The notes beneath the pieces are model-generated. The model saw nothing but the letters and a program-made list of their open reading frames with translations, searched no databases and was not told the origin of the DNA. A stretch of 64,000 bases of DNA from a virus, in the IMG/VR virus record IMGVR_UViG_3300031576_000011, positions 33,307-97,306 of that record. One strand, 5' to 3'. Within the stretch, counting starts at the first letter, position 1. Each line of letters opens with the position of its first letter. Below, one piece after another: positions 56,373 to 64,000 of the stretch. The position numbers were made by a program, and so were the translations under genes.

Positions 56373-56667
56373 GTGGACCCTCCTTCGTCGTCGGACTGGC
56401 GCCCGGGAACGCCGCGCGCCCGAACCGCTTGGGTTGCCGCCGCCGCCGGCCATCCGCGGGCTCGGCCCACAGGAATCGCACGCCGCTTGGTGGGATGGCC
56501 ATCGAGGCCGCATCTTCAGGCCACGACCGCACGATCAGCGTCGCCTCGTCGGGTCGTCGGAACGCGACCAGCGCCGCGCTCGCGGACTCGGCCTCGACGA
56601 CGCGGCGCTCCGGCGTCCGGGTCGGGTGGTTCCGTGTGGGCTCGATGCGCTCGCAGAGGAAGGTCAT
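56365..56667 (-). CDS. small protein, function unknown
   Basis: 100 aa. FLCERIEPTRNHPTRTPERR opens a basic protein with a beta-rich middle (TLIVRSWPEDAASMAIPP). Overlaps both neighbours by a few bases. Confidence 0.55.
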   Translation of the reverse strand: MTFLCERIEPTRNHPTRTPERRVVEAESASAALVAFRRPDEATLIVRSWPEDAASMAIPPSGVRFLWAEPADGRRRRQPKRFGRAAFPGASPTTKEGPHA

Positions 56668-57350
56668 GGATGTACTCGCACGGCCCGAAGCCGGTTCAGG
56701 AGTGCCTGCACGGTGTCCCAGGCGCCCCGGGTCGCAACATACGCGCAGTCCGCGGCGTGGGGGAAGTCGTGGGTCTGGTCGAAGTACTGGGCCGTGTAAT
56801 CGACGACCAGCATCGATCGGTCACACGACCGGCACCAGACCGTGCGCCGGCCGGGCGCGGCCGTGTCTTCGCGCTGCCATTCGATCGCGTCGTGCGAGTT
56901 CGGACACGGGAAGGCGATGAGCCTCGCGTGGAGGCCCACGCACTCTTCGTGCGAGAGCGTCAGGCCGCCAGCCTGATCCGGCGCTGGTGCGGCGGACCAG
57001 AAAACCTCGCGCACCGTCGCGATCATCAGGGCGCGGTTGGTCGCCGGCACGTTCGCCCAAGGGACGGCAGACTCTCGACGAGTCTCGTAGCCGAAGGCCG
57101 GCGCCAGGCGCTCATAGGTGTCATGGAACCGCTGGGCCAGCTGTTCGGCGTCTGCCGGCGGAGGTTGGGGATCGGGCCGCCCCTTCTGCTCGACGTTCAC
57201 CCACGCCTCGAGGTCCGCGAGGGTGAGCAGGCCGATGGCCTCGACGTGTTGCGCGAGCGCGAGCACGATGCGGTGCCCATCCTTGTCGGGATGGAGCAAG
57301 TGGAGCGCGTGCGCGAGATGCGTCAGCCACTCGGACAGGGACTCACCCAC
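56664..57350 (-). CDS. protein of unknown function with zinc finger
   Basis: 228 aa from GTG 57350, 6 nt after AAGGAGAAC. Residues 160-180 hold TVWCRSCDRS, and an earlier HDAIEWQRED segment. The N-terminal half is helical. Confidence 0.6.
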   Translation of the reverse strand: MGESLSEWLTHLAHALHLLHPDKDGHRIVLALAQHVEAIGLLTLADLEAWVNVEQKGRPDPQPPPADAEQLAQRFHDTYERLAPAFGYETRRESAVPWANVPATNRALMIATVREVFWSAAPAPDQAGGLTLSHEECVGLHARLIAFPCPNSHDAIEWQREDTAAPGRRTVWCRSCDRSMLVVDYTAQYFDQTHDFPHAADCAYVATRGAWDTVQALLNRLRAVRVHP

Positions 57351-57576
57351 GGGAGTTCTCCTTCTTCGGACGCCAGTTCCATTTTGCAAGCGCGCGGGCC
57401 TGATTCGATCCGGTCACGATTGGCATGGCCGCGCACGTCAAGTTGTCGCAGCCGATCAGTCGCTTCCGTGGGCCGCCCCCATGCCACGGCTCGATGCTCG
57501 GTTGCGAGCCGCAGAACGGGCACGGCCGCGCGACGGCGGACGACAGGACGACGGGATCACTCTTGGGATCACCCAC
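57343..57576 (-). CDS. Lar-like restriction alleviation protein
   Basis: 77 aa from a GTG. PCPFCGSQPSIEPWHGGG ... IGCDNLTCAAMP ... ALAKWNWRP is the Lar family pattern (CPFCG, C...C, W-N-R). Lar proteins weaken type I restriction, so this is a likely counter-defence gene. Overlaps the next gene by 8 nt. Confidence 0.8.
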   Translation of the reverse strand: MGDPKSDPVVLSSAVARPCPFCGSQPSIEPWHGGGPRKRLIGCDNLTCAAMPIVTGSNQARALAKWNWRPKKENSRG

Positions 57577-57829
57577 GGGGCGCCTCCCGCGTCGCGTCGA
57601 CGCGGCGGTAACTGATCCACGTCCCACACGGGGTGGTCGGGTGTCGGCAGGCGTACCCGCGCCCGCCCTGGCTGTCGGTGTCGAAGTGGATCCAGGGCCG
57701 GCCATGGGCGCGGCAGCGCCAGCCGTTCCAGACGCGGCGCTCGAGTCGGATCTCCCACGGCACACCGATCGAGAGGAACAACACGAGCGCGATCGCGATC
57801 GCGATGGGGATGCCGAATTCGATGGTCAC
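57569..57829 (-). CDS. small membrane protein
   Basis: 86 aa from a GTG (GTGA overlap). Residues 5-23 form one hydrophobic segment (GIPIAIAIALVLFLSIGV); the rest is soluble and basic with two Cys. Confidence 0.6.
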   Translation of the reverse strand: MTIEFGIPIAIAIALVLFLSIGVPWEIRLERRVWNGWRCRAHGRPWIHFDTDSQGGRGYACRHPTTPCGTWISYRRVDATREAPRG

Positions 57830-58113
57830 GTGGCCTCCGCTTCCGTTTCGGCCTTTCGCCGCGCCAGCGCCCGGATCGCGTTTGCGATTCGGAGGCACGC
57901 CTGCTCGGCCGCCTGGTTGCCCATGCCCAGACCATCGGCGTGCGAGGTGTGCTTGATGCGCTCGGATTCTTGCTCGGCGATCCGAATGCACTCTTCCGCC
58001 GAGAGCGTGAGGGGATGCGTCGGCCCCGCGAGGTAGTCGCAGCCTGCGTGCTCGCCCGGGAGGCAGAATCGGCCGCACTTGGTGCAGAACCAGCGCGTGT
58101 CAGGCGGGATCAC
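57826..58113 (-). CDS. small zinc protein
   Basis: 95 aa from a GTG (GTGA overlap). WFCTKCGRFCLPGEHAGCDY forms a CxxC...C...C site; the rest is helical. Confidence 0.6.
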   Translation of the reverse strand: MIPPDTRWFCTKCGRFCLPGEHAGCDYLAGPTHPLTLSAEECIRIAEQESERIKHTSHADGLGMGNQAAEQACLRIANAIRALARRKAETEAEAT

Positions 58114-58523
58114 TGGCAGTCTCCCGCGGCGCGGAGGCGATCCAGAAGCGGGCGCACGGCGGCGAGGGCCTTCTCTGCGATGTCCACCGCGTGGCCGTAC
58201 AGGTGAGGGCGGAGTCCTGGCACCGACGATTCCGTTCTCGCGATCCGCTCCAGCGCCTCGCCAAGCGCCACGACGCTCGCGGCCTCCGCTTGGGAGAGGA
58301 CGACCGCCGTCGCTTGCCGGCCGGCGACGAGCACGACACAGCCAGCATGGATCGCACGGCACACGTCACAGGTCACCTTTTCGGGATCGCCGGTATCGTG
58401 GGCGAACAGTTCCAGCCCACAGACGACGGCCCTGGGATGCCGGCGCTCTTGAAGATGAATCGGAGCGTCCGGCCGGACCGGGACAGCGGGCGGCTGGCCG
58501 GGACGACGCAGGCGGTCACTCAC
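58110..58523 (-). CDS. Cys-containing protein, function unknown
   Basis: 137 aa. TCDVCRAIHAGCVVL is a probable CxxC...C metal site; C-terminal helices follow. Starts at an ATG in the GTGA-linked run. Confidence 0.55.
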   Translation of the reverse strand: MSDRLRRPGQPPAVPVRPDAPIHLQERRHPRAVVCGLELFAHDTGDPEKVTCDVCRAIHAGCVVLVAGRQATAVVLSQAEAASVVALGEALERIARTESSVPGLRPHLYGHAVDIAEKALAAVRPLLDRLRAAGDCQ

Positions 58524-58875
58524 GGGCGGCCTCCGGGCCGAAGTCGAAGGCCATGGCCCTCTTGCCGTCGGGGTGCGTCACCGTGATGGGCGACACCTGG
58601 ATCAGCCCGTAGCCGGCGTAGTCGCACGGCCCTCCGGTGCGCTCTTCACCGACGCCGAGCCCACGCACCGGATTCGGGCGGTACCGTCCGATGCACTCCT
58701 GGTACATCCGGTTCGGGGGCGCGCCAGCATCCTTGAACTCCTGGCCGCTGGCGACGTTCCCACAGATCGGGCAGATGAAGCGCCAGTCCGTGAAGTTGGG
58801 CCCGAAGCGCCGGCGCCCCTCGGCGAGCCACTCGTCCAGGGTGTAGTTGACGCGGATCTGTGCGGGCGTCGTCAT
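58516..58875 (-). CDS. VVA0879-like family protein
   Basis: 119 aa. MTTPAQIRVNYTLDEWLAEG, CPICGNVASGQEFKDAGAPP and PCDYAGYGLIQVSP follow a small phage/plasmid family of unknown function with a CPxCG zinc knuckle. Starts at ATG 58875. Confidence 0.7.
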   Translation of the reverse strand: MTTPAQIRVNYTLDEWLAEGRRRFGPNFTDWRFICPICGNVASGQEFKDAGAPPNRMYQECIGRYRPNPVRGLGVGEERTGGPCDYAGYGLIQVSPITVTHPDGKRAMAFDFGPEAARE

Positions 58876-59483
58876 TCCGACAACTCCTCCTTCGGCAGAC
58901 TTCCGAGGGTGGGCCGCGTCTTTCCCTCCACCCACGACTTCGGCGCGTTCTTCTGGATCCAGTCGTCCACGATCTTCTCGATCTCCTCCGGCGGCGCGTC
59001 GAAGTCGCCGGCGCCGGCATCCTCGAACAACGAGTCGTGGAGGAAGTCCAGCACGTCGAACAGCGGCGTGCCGGCCTCCTCGCAGATCACGAGGTTGAGG
59101 TCGGAGGGCTTCACGTTCTCGTCGTCGCAGTAGTCGAGCAGCTCGTCTTCATCGTAGAAGTAGTGGTCGCCCCGGAAGAGCACGAGGGGCGTCGTGCCGT
59201 CCCATGCCACCTCGGGCATGGCCAGATAGTCGGCCGCGATCCGCTTCGCGGCGCAGGCCGGACAGTAGACCCATCCCTTCTCGTGGCGCCCCTGGCATCC
59301 GGCCGTCTCGCACGGGAGATCGGTCGCGCAGCACGATCGTGCGAGTCGCTCGTTCTCGCTGGGATCGCCAGCGGCGAACACCCGATTGCACGTCAGGCAC
59401 GCCCAGCCGTGGGCCGTGCCCTTCGGTGTGGTGATCGTCGCCGGGCCCGCGTTGTTCTCGTAGCGCACGACGGGGTCACCCAT
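58872..59483 (-). CDS. Cys-rich and acidic protein
   Basis: 203 aa. The first half has CLTCNRVF, SCCATDLPCETAGC and YCPAC, six or more Cys. The second half is acidic (YDEDELLDYCDDENVKPSDL ... EDAGAGDF) and could mimic DNA. ATGA overlap downstream. Confidence 0.65.
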   Translation of the reverse strand: MGDPVVRYENNAGPATITTPKGTAHGWACLTCNRVFAAGDPSENERLARSCCATDLPCETAGCQGRHEKGWVYCPACAAKRIAADYLAMPEVAWDGTTPLVLFRGDHYFYDEDELLDYCDDENVKPSDLNLVICEEAGTPLFDVLDFLHDSLFEDAGAGDFDAPPEEIEKIVDDWIQKNAPKSWVEGKTRPTLGSLPKEELSE

Positions 59484-59676
59484 GGCGGACTCCTCTCCTG
59501 GCCGTGGTCTCGACCATCGGAATGACGCGAACACGAACGATCCGAGCGCCAGGCATGGCGCGCGCCTCGACACCGGCGTACAGGGTGCCGAAGTCCTTGA
59601 TCCGGCTCGACGGCGGCGGATCGTAGACGGCCCACCCGAGGCGGGGCTTCGGAATGAATCGGTCGGGCTTCTTCAC
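59476..59676 (-). CDS. small basic protein
   Basis: 66 aa from a GTG (GTGA overlap). KKPDRFIPKPRLGWAVYDPP followed by a short basic tail. No family. Confidence 0.55.
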   Translation of the reverse strand: MKKPDRFIPKPRLGWAVYDPPPSSRIKDFGTLYAGVEARAMPGARIVRVRVIPMVETTARRGVRHG

Positions 59677-59972
59677 GGCGTCCCCTCCCCGCCCGCGGGC
59701 GGCGGAAAGCGATCCGCGCCAGGGAGCCAGTCCGCAGCCCTCGGCTCGCAGAACCGCCACTCCTTGGCCTCGGGCCAGTACCGCTGCACCACCGCCTTCG
59801 CGTCAGCCTCGGAGTCCGCGTCCACCACCGCGCACATCGTCCAAGAGTCGTCGGCGCACCGCTGGCCCGAGCACCAGTAGCGGTGCGCCAGCGGCGCGGC
59901 CTGACCCTTCGGATAGATCGGTCGATAGTCCTCGGTGGGCTGATACCACGAAATCCAGAATCGCTGGATCAT
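59673..59972 (-). CDS. small protein, function unknown
   Basis: 99 aa, Trp-rich (MIQRFWISWYQPTEDYRPIY; YWCSGQRCADDSWTMCAV). Probably a compact domain of unknown role. Confidence 0.55.
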   Translation of the reverse strand: MIQRFWISWYQPTEDYRPIYPKGQAAPLAHRYWCSGQRCADDSWTMCAVVDADSEADAKAVVQRYWPEAKEWRFCEPRAADWLPGADRFPPPAGGEGTP

Positions 59973-60916
59973 GACCGCGTCCCATCCCCGCCCACGTCCC
60001 GGGCGGGCTCGGCCATGGCGGCGATGGCTGGCAGACCGAGCGACTCACGCACCAGTGACTCGCTCGGCGGCGGTTCCAGTGGCGCGGTCAAGTCTTCCCG
60101 GGCGAGTGCCAGTGCCCGTGCTTCGTCCACGCGCGCCAGTGCGTGGCGGAGCCGAACCGACTGGTTTCTGAATCGCCACGCTTCGTCCAGCGCCGCCCGC
60201 AGCGCCGCGGCGTCAGCCTCGGCCGTGCTCCGACACGGCGCACACACCGTCACGCAGACGCCATCGGAACCGTGGTTGAGCTTGCAGTGCGCGCAGCGCC
60301 CGAACGCCGCCCGTGCCGCGTCCCGCTCGTCGATGATATTCAGGACTGCAGCCGTGGAACCAGCAGCCTGCCCGCCACCTTCGCCACCGATCGCGTCGGC
60401 AATCTCTTCGAGCCGTTGGTGCAGGCGCTCTCGCTCGGCCTCGGTCGTGAGCAGCGCCTCGCCCATCTCGTCGGCAAGATGCGTGAGCGACGGGAACCGC
60501 TCGGCGAGTCCGTGTTCCATAAGTTGCTGGCGGTGGTTCGCGTCCTGCGCCGCCATCGCGCCTCGTGCCAAATCCCGCTCCCGCTCCGCCTCGATCCGCA
60601 GGGCGTTTGCGGCGCGGTCCAGCTCGCAGGCCGACTCCCACTCGCGGCGGTACTCGTCGCGGTCAGCCTCGGCCTTGAGGCGCAGATCGTCCGCCTCGAT
60701 CTTGGCCTCGATGTAGCGCAGGCAGACGGCGGCCGATTCCGACTTCTCCCGCTCCGCCGCGTCGAGGCGGGCGAGGAGGGCGCGGAGGGCACCGAGTGAG
60801 AGCGCTGCGGTCACGACGAAATCACGCGACTTTGGAGGCAAGTCTGCATGCCGTCGGTCGTGCTCGGTGACGGTCTCGCGTGCCCAGGCCACTGGATCCT
60901 CTGGGGTGTCGGTCAC
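59969..60916 (-). CDS. long coiled-coil protein with zinc cluster
   Basis: 315 aa. Residues 40-190 are a long coiled coil (AEREKSESAAVCLRYIEAKI, AEADRDEYRREWESACELDR). A four-Cys cluster (CAHCKLNHGSDGVCVTVCAP, about 210-230) follows. The rest is helical. Possibly a scaffolding or partitioning factor. It is the largest gene in the right-hand block. Confidence 0.6.
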   Translation of the reverse strand: MTDTPEDPVAWARETVTEHDRRHADLPPKSRDFVVTAALSLGALRALLARLDAAEREKSESAAVCLRYIEAKIEADDLRLKAEADRDEYRREWESACELDRAANALRIEAERERDLARGAMAAQDANHRQQLMEHGLAERFPSLTHLADEMGEALLTTEAERERLHQRLEEIADAIGGEGGGQAAGSTAAVLNIIDERDAARAAFGRCAHCKLNHGSDGVCVTVCAPCRSTAEADAAALRAALDEAWRFRNQSVRLRHALARVDEARALALAREDLTAPLEPPPSESLVRESLGLPAIAAMAEPARDVGGDGTRS

Positions 60917-61152
60917 GGCGTCCTCCTGGCCTGGCAGGCCGGCGTCTGGCAGAGTGCCCGTACAGCGTCCCCGAGCGTGTCGTGCTCATCGTAGAGCCCC
61001 TCCCGCAGCGCATCCCGGACCTGCGTGGCCGTCCGGTATGCCTCCGTGTGGTCCCCGTCCAGCGGCACGGGCTTGTGGCAGTCCGGGCAGTACGCGGCAC
61101 ACCCGACCCAGCGACGGATCACGGCGCGGCGGCGGGGCTTGCGCGGGCTCAC
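60913..61152 (-). CDS. small zinc protein
   Basis: 79 aa from a GTG (GTGA overlap). YCPDCHKPVPLDGDHTEAYR and CQTPAC indicate a zinc site. Confidence 0.55.
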   Translation of the reverse strand: MSPRKPRRRAVIRRWVGCAAYCPDCHKPVPLDGDHTEAYRTATQVRDALREGLYDEHDTLGDAVRALCQTPACQARRTP

Positions 61153-61340
61153 GCTCCCTCGCATTCGAGGCAGAGCGTCCGGAACCCAGCCGGCGCGCAC
61201 TCCTCCACGCAGCACTCGCCCCCGCAGCCGGGGCAGAGGACGATCTGCTCCGTGGCCTTCCCGCAGCGTGGGCACTCGACATGCCTCTTGGCTTCTTGGC
61301 TGGCCTTGGGTGAGTTCTTCTTCGGCTTGCGTGGGCTCAT
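61149..61340 (-). CDS. small zinc-ribbon protein
   Basis: 63 aa. VECPRCGKATEQIVLCPGCG has two CxxC pairs, plus CCVEEC and CLEC; a cluster of about nine Cys. Confidence 0.6.
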   Translation of the reverse strand: MSPRKPKKNSPKASQEAKRHVECPRCGKATEQIVLCPGCGGECCVEECAPAGFRTLCLECEGA

Positions 61341-61747
61341 CGCGTCCGTCCTTCCTCGGGCTGGGCCGCGGGGAGCGCGCGGATCACTTTCGCAAGCCGC
61401 ACTCCACACCGTGGCGAGTGCTCAAGGCCGGCATCCGGTGCGTCACACGCACCGCAACGCCAGCCCTCTGGCATCCCCACACCGTGACAGGCCCGCGCAT
61501 CCGCCTCCCCGCGCTCCCGCCACCCCTGCGCCCGGCCCTCGGCGCGGAGGGTCTGCATGAGGCGTTCGACGACACTCCACGCGGCGCTCGCGATCAGCAC
61601 CGCCATCCGGCCTTCGACATCGCGGCGCGTCTTGCAGGGCGGATCGTAGAGGTCTTCAAAGCAGGCTCCGGCAGATACGCGAGCGAACTCGCGCACGGTC
61701 AAGCGCGCCGTCTCCCGGTCCGCCTCCGTCCCATGCGGCGCGCTCAT
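61337..61747 (-). CDS. Cys-containing helical protein
   Basis: 136 aa from ATG 61747. The C-terminal third has WRCGACDAPDAGLEHSPRCG, a probable zinc knuckle; the rest is helical. Confidence 0.6.
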   Translation of the reverse strand: MSAPHGTEADRETARLTVREFARVSAGACFEDLYDPPCKTRRDVEGRMAVLIASAAWSVVERLMQTLRAEGRAQGWRERGEADARACHGVGMPEGWRCGACDAPDAGLEHSPRCGVRLAKVIRALPAAQPEEGRTR

Positions 61748-61905
61748 CGGGCCTCCGGGGTGCGCCGGGCGTGATGCGTGCAGAATCGGAAGCCGGGCGG
61801 CGAGTGGAGAGCGCATCGGGTTCCTCGCCGCGTCGTTGCTTCGCAGCGGGGATCTTTCTTCCATTCCGCGATCCGCTCGTCGCGTTGCTTATCGCGCACG
61901 CTCAT
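61744..61905 (-). CDS. 53-aa zinc-binding protein
   Basis: ATG 61905 with an ATGA overlap at both ends. CEATTRRGTRCALHSPPGF and FCTHHAR give C...C...H...CxxHH, a typical small phage zinc finger of the type preceding MazG-like genes. Below the usual length cut-off. Confidence 0.6.
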   Translation of the reverse strand: MSVRDKQRDERIAEWKKDPRCEATTRRGTRCALHSPPGFRFCTHHARRTPEAR

Positions 61906-62270
61906 CGGGCCTCCGTGGGCGGCGGGGTACTGGCGTTCAGCGCCTCGATCATCGCGACCGCCACGGCGGCGACTTGCACGAGTTCGGTGCGGAACCGGCG
62001 CAAGTCGAAGATCCTGGCGTCCGACGACTCACCGGTGGGATCGGTGAGAATGCGCCTGGCGAACCGTCCAGCGACGGCCACCATCTCACGCACCATCTCG
62101 ACGCGGCCCTCAACCGGGCACACGCACTCGTCCATCACCTCGCCCACTTCCTCGGCGAAGACCATCAGCCAGAAGCCGATGCCGAGCGGTCGCGCTTCCG
62201 GCGTACCCCACTTGAGATCCTGGCGAGCACGCTCGGCGGTCACCAGCGCCAGGACGTCGGATGTGCTCAT
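61902..62270 (-). CDS. MazG-like pyrophosphohydrolase-family protein
   Basis: 122 aa. LALVTAERARQDLKWG and WLMVFAEEVGEVMDE (EExxE-like metal site) followed by LRTELVQVAAVAVAMIEAL fit the MazG-like NTP-pyrophosphatase fold. It may reshape nucleotide pools or blunt alarmone signalling. Starts at ATG 62270. Confidence 0.7.
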   Translation of the reverse strand: MSTSDVLALVTAERARQDLKWGTPEARPLGIGFWLMVFAEEVGEVMDECVCPVEGRVEMVREMVAVAGRFARRILTDPTGESSDARIFDLRRFRTELVQVAAVAVAMIEALNASTPPPTEAR

Positions 62271-62301
62271 CGTCCCTCCCGGCGCTGCGCGAGGGCCACG
62301 G

Positions 62302-62778
62302 CTACGCCTCCTTCGGCGGGGCGGCCAGCAGCGGCGGCAGGCGTCCAGCATCCAACGCGGTCGGCAACTCGCGCGCCAGCCGCTCCCCAACCGTCGCGCC
62401 GCCTGGCAGCACGAGGTACGCGAGGAACTCGTCGTCGAAGGTCGCGATGCCGCTGGCGACCGTCTCCAACTTGGCCTTGATCGCGAGCGCCAGCGCCCGC
62501 CAGCGCCTTCGCGTTTCCAGCGCGTGCGCCCGCTCGCGCGCACCCTGTCCGTGTCGCCGTCGTCCGGTTTCCGTGCGCTCGGCCTCGGCTGGCACGGGCA
62601 GCGGAAGAATGAATCGCACCCGCCGCGGCGGATCGGCGTACTGGAAGGCGACCATCGCCCCGCGTCCGTCGTCGTACCCGTAGACGAATCCGGTGGCGCC
62701 GTACCGCGCGCACGTCCGCTCGATTTCCATGCGGCTCCGCTCGGGCGCGACGCTGGTCTGGGAGGCGTACCTGTTCAC
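62302..62778 (-). CDS. phage protein of unknown function
   Basis: 158 aa. TCARYGATGFVYGYDDGRGA and AFQYADPPRRVRFILPLP, then RRRWRALALAIKAKLETVAS, match a small family common on phages. Probably an RNA- or DNA-associated protein, not proven. Confidence 0.7.
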   Translation of the reverse strand: MNRYASQTSVAPERSRMEIERTCARYGATGFVYGYDDGRGAMVAFQYADPPRRVRFILPLPVPAEAERTETGRRRHGQGARERAHALETRRRWRALALAIKAKLETVASGIATFDDEFLAYLVLPGGATVGERLARELPTALDAGRLPPLLAAPPKEA

Positions 62779-63053
62779 GAGACACCAGGCTGAGGCTCGG
62801 ACGCCGGCGCCCCTTCGAGGAATACGTCGTACACGGACGGCATGGAAACCTCAACGATCTCCCCATCAATCGGCGTGCCGAAGTCGACCGCCAGCGGGGT
62901 GATCCGGAAGTCGCGGCCGCAGCCGGCGCACCGGATGATCAGCGTGGGCGCGCCGGCGATGGGACCACGATCGATTACCAGGAAACCACTCGCAGCGTCG
63001 CAGCGGGGGCAGCGCCCTGGCAGCGTCGATCCGATCGCGAATAGACCGCTCAC
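62775..63053 (-). CDS. small zinc-ribbon protein
   Basis: 92 aa from a GTG (GTGA overlap). CPRCDAASGFLVIDRGP and CAGCGRDF make a four-Cys ribbon. Confidence 0.6.
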   Translation of the reverse strand: MSGLFAIGSTLPGRCPRCDAASGFLVIDRGPIAGAPTLIIRCAGCGRDFRITPLAVDFGTPIDGEIVEVSMPSVYDVFLEGAPASEPQPGVS

Positions 63054-63271
63054 GGCGTTGCCACTCGCTTCGCGGCCGTGGCCTCCAGGTCCGTCGGGAA
63101 GAAACGCGGGCTCTCTCCTGGGTCTCTCCGCTTCGGTGGAGGCGCTGTCGGCGGAACGGCCGGACGCCACACCCGCTGGGGCGGCGGGTTGTAGTGGGAA
63201 CTGCCCCGCTCATCGGATGGCAGCATGGCCAGAAGGAGGAACACGAGCACAAGCAGAAAGACGACCGTCAT
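63050..63271 (-). CDS. small membrane/secreted protein
   Basis: 73 aa. Residues 2-17 form a hydrophobic segment (TVVFLLVLVFLLLAML), then a Pro/Arg-rich tail. May act at the membrane as a superinfection-exclusion or lysis-timing peptide. Confidence 0.6.
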   Translation of the reverse strand: MTVVFLLVLVFLLLAMLPSDERGSSHYNPPPQRVWRPAVPPTAPPPKRRDPGESPRFFPTDLEATAAKRVATP

Positions 63272-63492
63272 CGGGATGTGGCCTCCCTGAGCAGCGCCTC
63301 GCGGCGCGCCCGCAACTTCCGGATCCGCCACCCAGTCCAGCACCAGCCCACCACGAAGATGGGCAGCGGCAGCACCAGCATCGCGGCCGGGATCATGAGC
63401 AGCATCCACCAGAACTGCTGATCGATCAGGCGCGCGATCTTGGCATGCGTCGCCTGGGCCTCCGCGACGGCGCCGATCGGGTGCAGCATCAT
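63268..63492 (-). CDS. small membrane protein
   Basis: 74 aa. One hydrophobic segment (about residues 28-52: WWMLLMIPAAMLVLPLPIFV), then a basic C-terminus. Confidence 0.6.
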   Translation of the reverse strand: MMLHPIGAVAEAQATHAKIARLIDQQFWWMLLMIPAAMLVLPLPIFVVGWCWTGWRIRKLRARREALLREATSR

Positions 63493-63785
63493 CGGGACCT
63501 CCCCAGCTTCCGGCGACGCGCGGCGGCCTTCCGGTAGTGCGCGTTCAGCAACTTCAGGGCCTTGCGCAGCACGACGCGGAGATCCCGCTTGCCCCAGAAC
63601 GTCACGGCGCTCGAGTCGTCGTCTCCCGGGTGGTGCAGGAACGGCCCGCGGTACTGCCGGCCACGCACGGTGACCGGGAGTTCGAGGTAGAACCGAAGGC
63701 CAGTGAAGCGTTCCCCGCCCGTTGCGATCTTGTCGATGATCTCGACGCGATGGGTCTGCTCCTCGGCGTAGATATTCAGGCGCAT
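63489..63785 (-). CDS. small protein, function unknown
   Basis: 98 aa. MRLNIYAEEQTHRVEIIDKI, GLRFYLELPVTVRGRQYRGP and RDLRVVLRKALKLL follow a small phage family of unknown role. Starts at ATG 63785. Confidence 0.7.
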   Translation of the reverse strand: MRLNIYAEEQTHRVEIIDKIATGGERFTGLRFYLELPVTVRGRQYRGPFLHHPGDDDSSAVTFWGKRDLRVVLRKALKLLNAHYRKAAARRRKLGRSR

Positions 63786-64000
63786 GGTTCCGCCTCCTCT
63801 GGCCTGGGGCCACGCCCAGGCATGTCTAGGTGCTTCCCGCACACCCGCTCGTAGCCGCCGTTCGCCGTCGGTTGACCGCAGTCCGCGTACGCGGGGCAGC
63901 CCTCGCGCTGGCATTTGTTCTCTGGACAGGGCTGGGGATCGTCCCACCCGAGCACCTCGAATGCATCCTCGAGCGCAGAGAGGCCGCCGGTGTAGTAGCA
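63776..64000 (-). CDS. Cys-rich protein, start outside window
   Basis: The frame is open from the right edge. The visible 74 residues contain PCPENKCQREGCPAYADCG and VCGKH, seven or more Cys, a likely zinc cluster. Overlaps the next gene by 10 nt. Confidence 0.5.
   Translation of the reverse strand, partial: CYYTGGLSALEDAFEVLGWDDPQPCPENKCQREGCPAYADCGQPTANGGYERVCGKHLDMPGRGPRPEEAEPCA

Overview
The window is a high-GC stretch of a tailed-phage genome with a contractile (myovirus-type) tail. The evidence is a complete tail and baseplate module, dense gene packing with ATGA/GTGA/TAGTG stop-start overlaps, strong GGAGG ribosome sites, and dozens of tiny Cys-rich proteins of unknown role. The host cannot be named from the sequence. 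No terminase large subunit, portal or capsid gene lies here, so those genes must sit to the left.

Layout. 1-16.9 kb, rightward: virion genes. They run from head-tail completion through sheath, tube, a tail-assembly chaperone with a -1 slippery site, tape measure, hub, spike, gp25-like wedge, baseplate J-like and tail protein I to a fibre-like protein. 17-18.6 kb: small membrane proteins and a lipoprotein, probably lysis-related. 18.7-23.4 kb, rightward: HTH regulators, a RecB/Cas4-type nuclease, a gp3-like recombination-directionality-factor homologue, a replisome-organiser-like protein and a possible terminase small subunit. From 23.3 kb to the end everything is leftward.

The most important locus is 23.97-27.5 kb. 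It has an array of 47 clear units, almost exactly 34 bp each. Every unit has two different short conserved boxes, CGGCTCGC and CGTNCCK, separated by variable 10-nt and 9-nt segments. The array lies just downstream of an HNH endonuclease gene, which overlaps (GTGA) a gene whose protein resembles the C-terminal domain of IS110 transposases. Alternating repeats, paired short spacers and an IS110/Nop-like protein match the recently described TIGR-Tas class of RNA-guided systems. It is not a CRISPR. Next to it is a DUF932 protein and an SNF2-type helicase interrupted at its DExH box by an intein; a second endonuclease (Vsr/EDxHD type) is encoded inside the intein in another frame.

31-48.6 kb and 51.5-64 kb hold about 75 small leftward genes. 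Most are unknown, but they include a RadC/JAMM-like protein, an ADP-ribosyltransferase-like protein, three DUF6197-like paralogues, a multi-HTH protein, an ASCH protein, a Lar-like restriction-alleviation protein, a MazG-like protein and an HExxH metallopeptidase-like protein. They probably form a host-takeover and counter-defence region. Between the two blocks lie a 1.2-kb non-coding island of unusual composition rich in short palindromes (48.6-49.8 kb) and an initiator-like gene carrying a cluster of GC palindromes in its linker (50.8-50.96 kb). These are the best candidates for an origin or control region.
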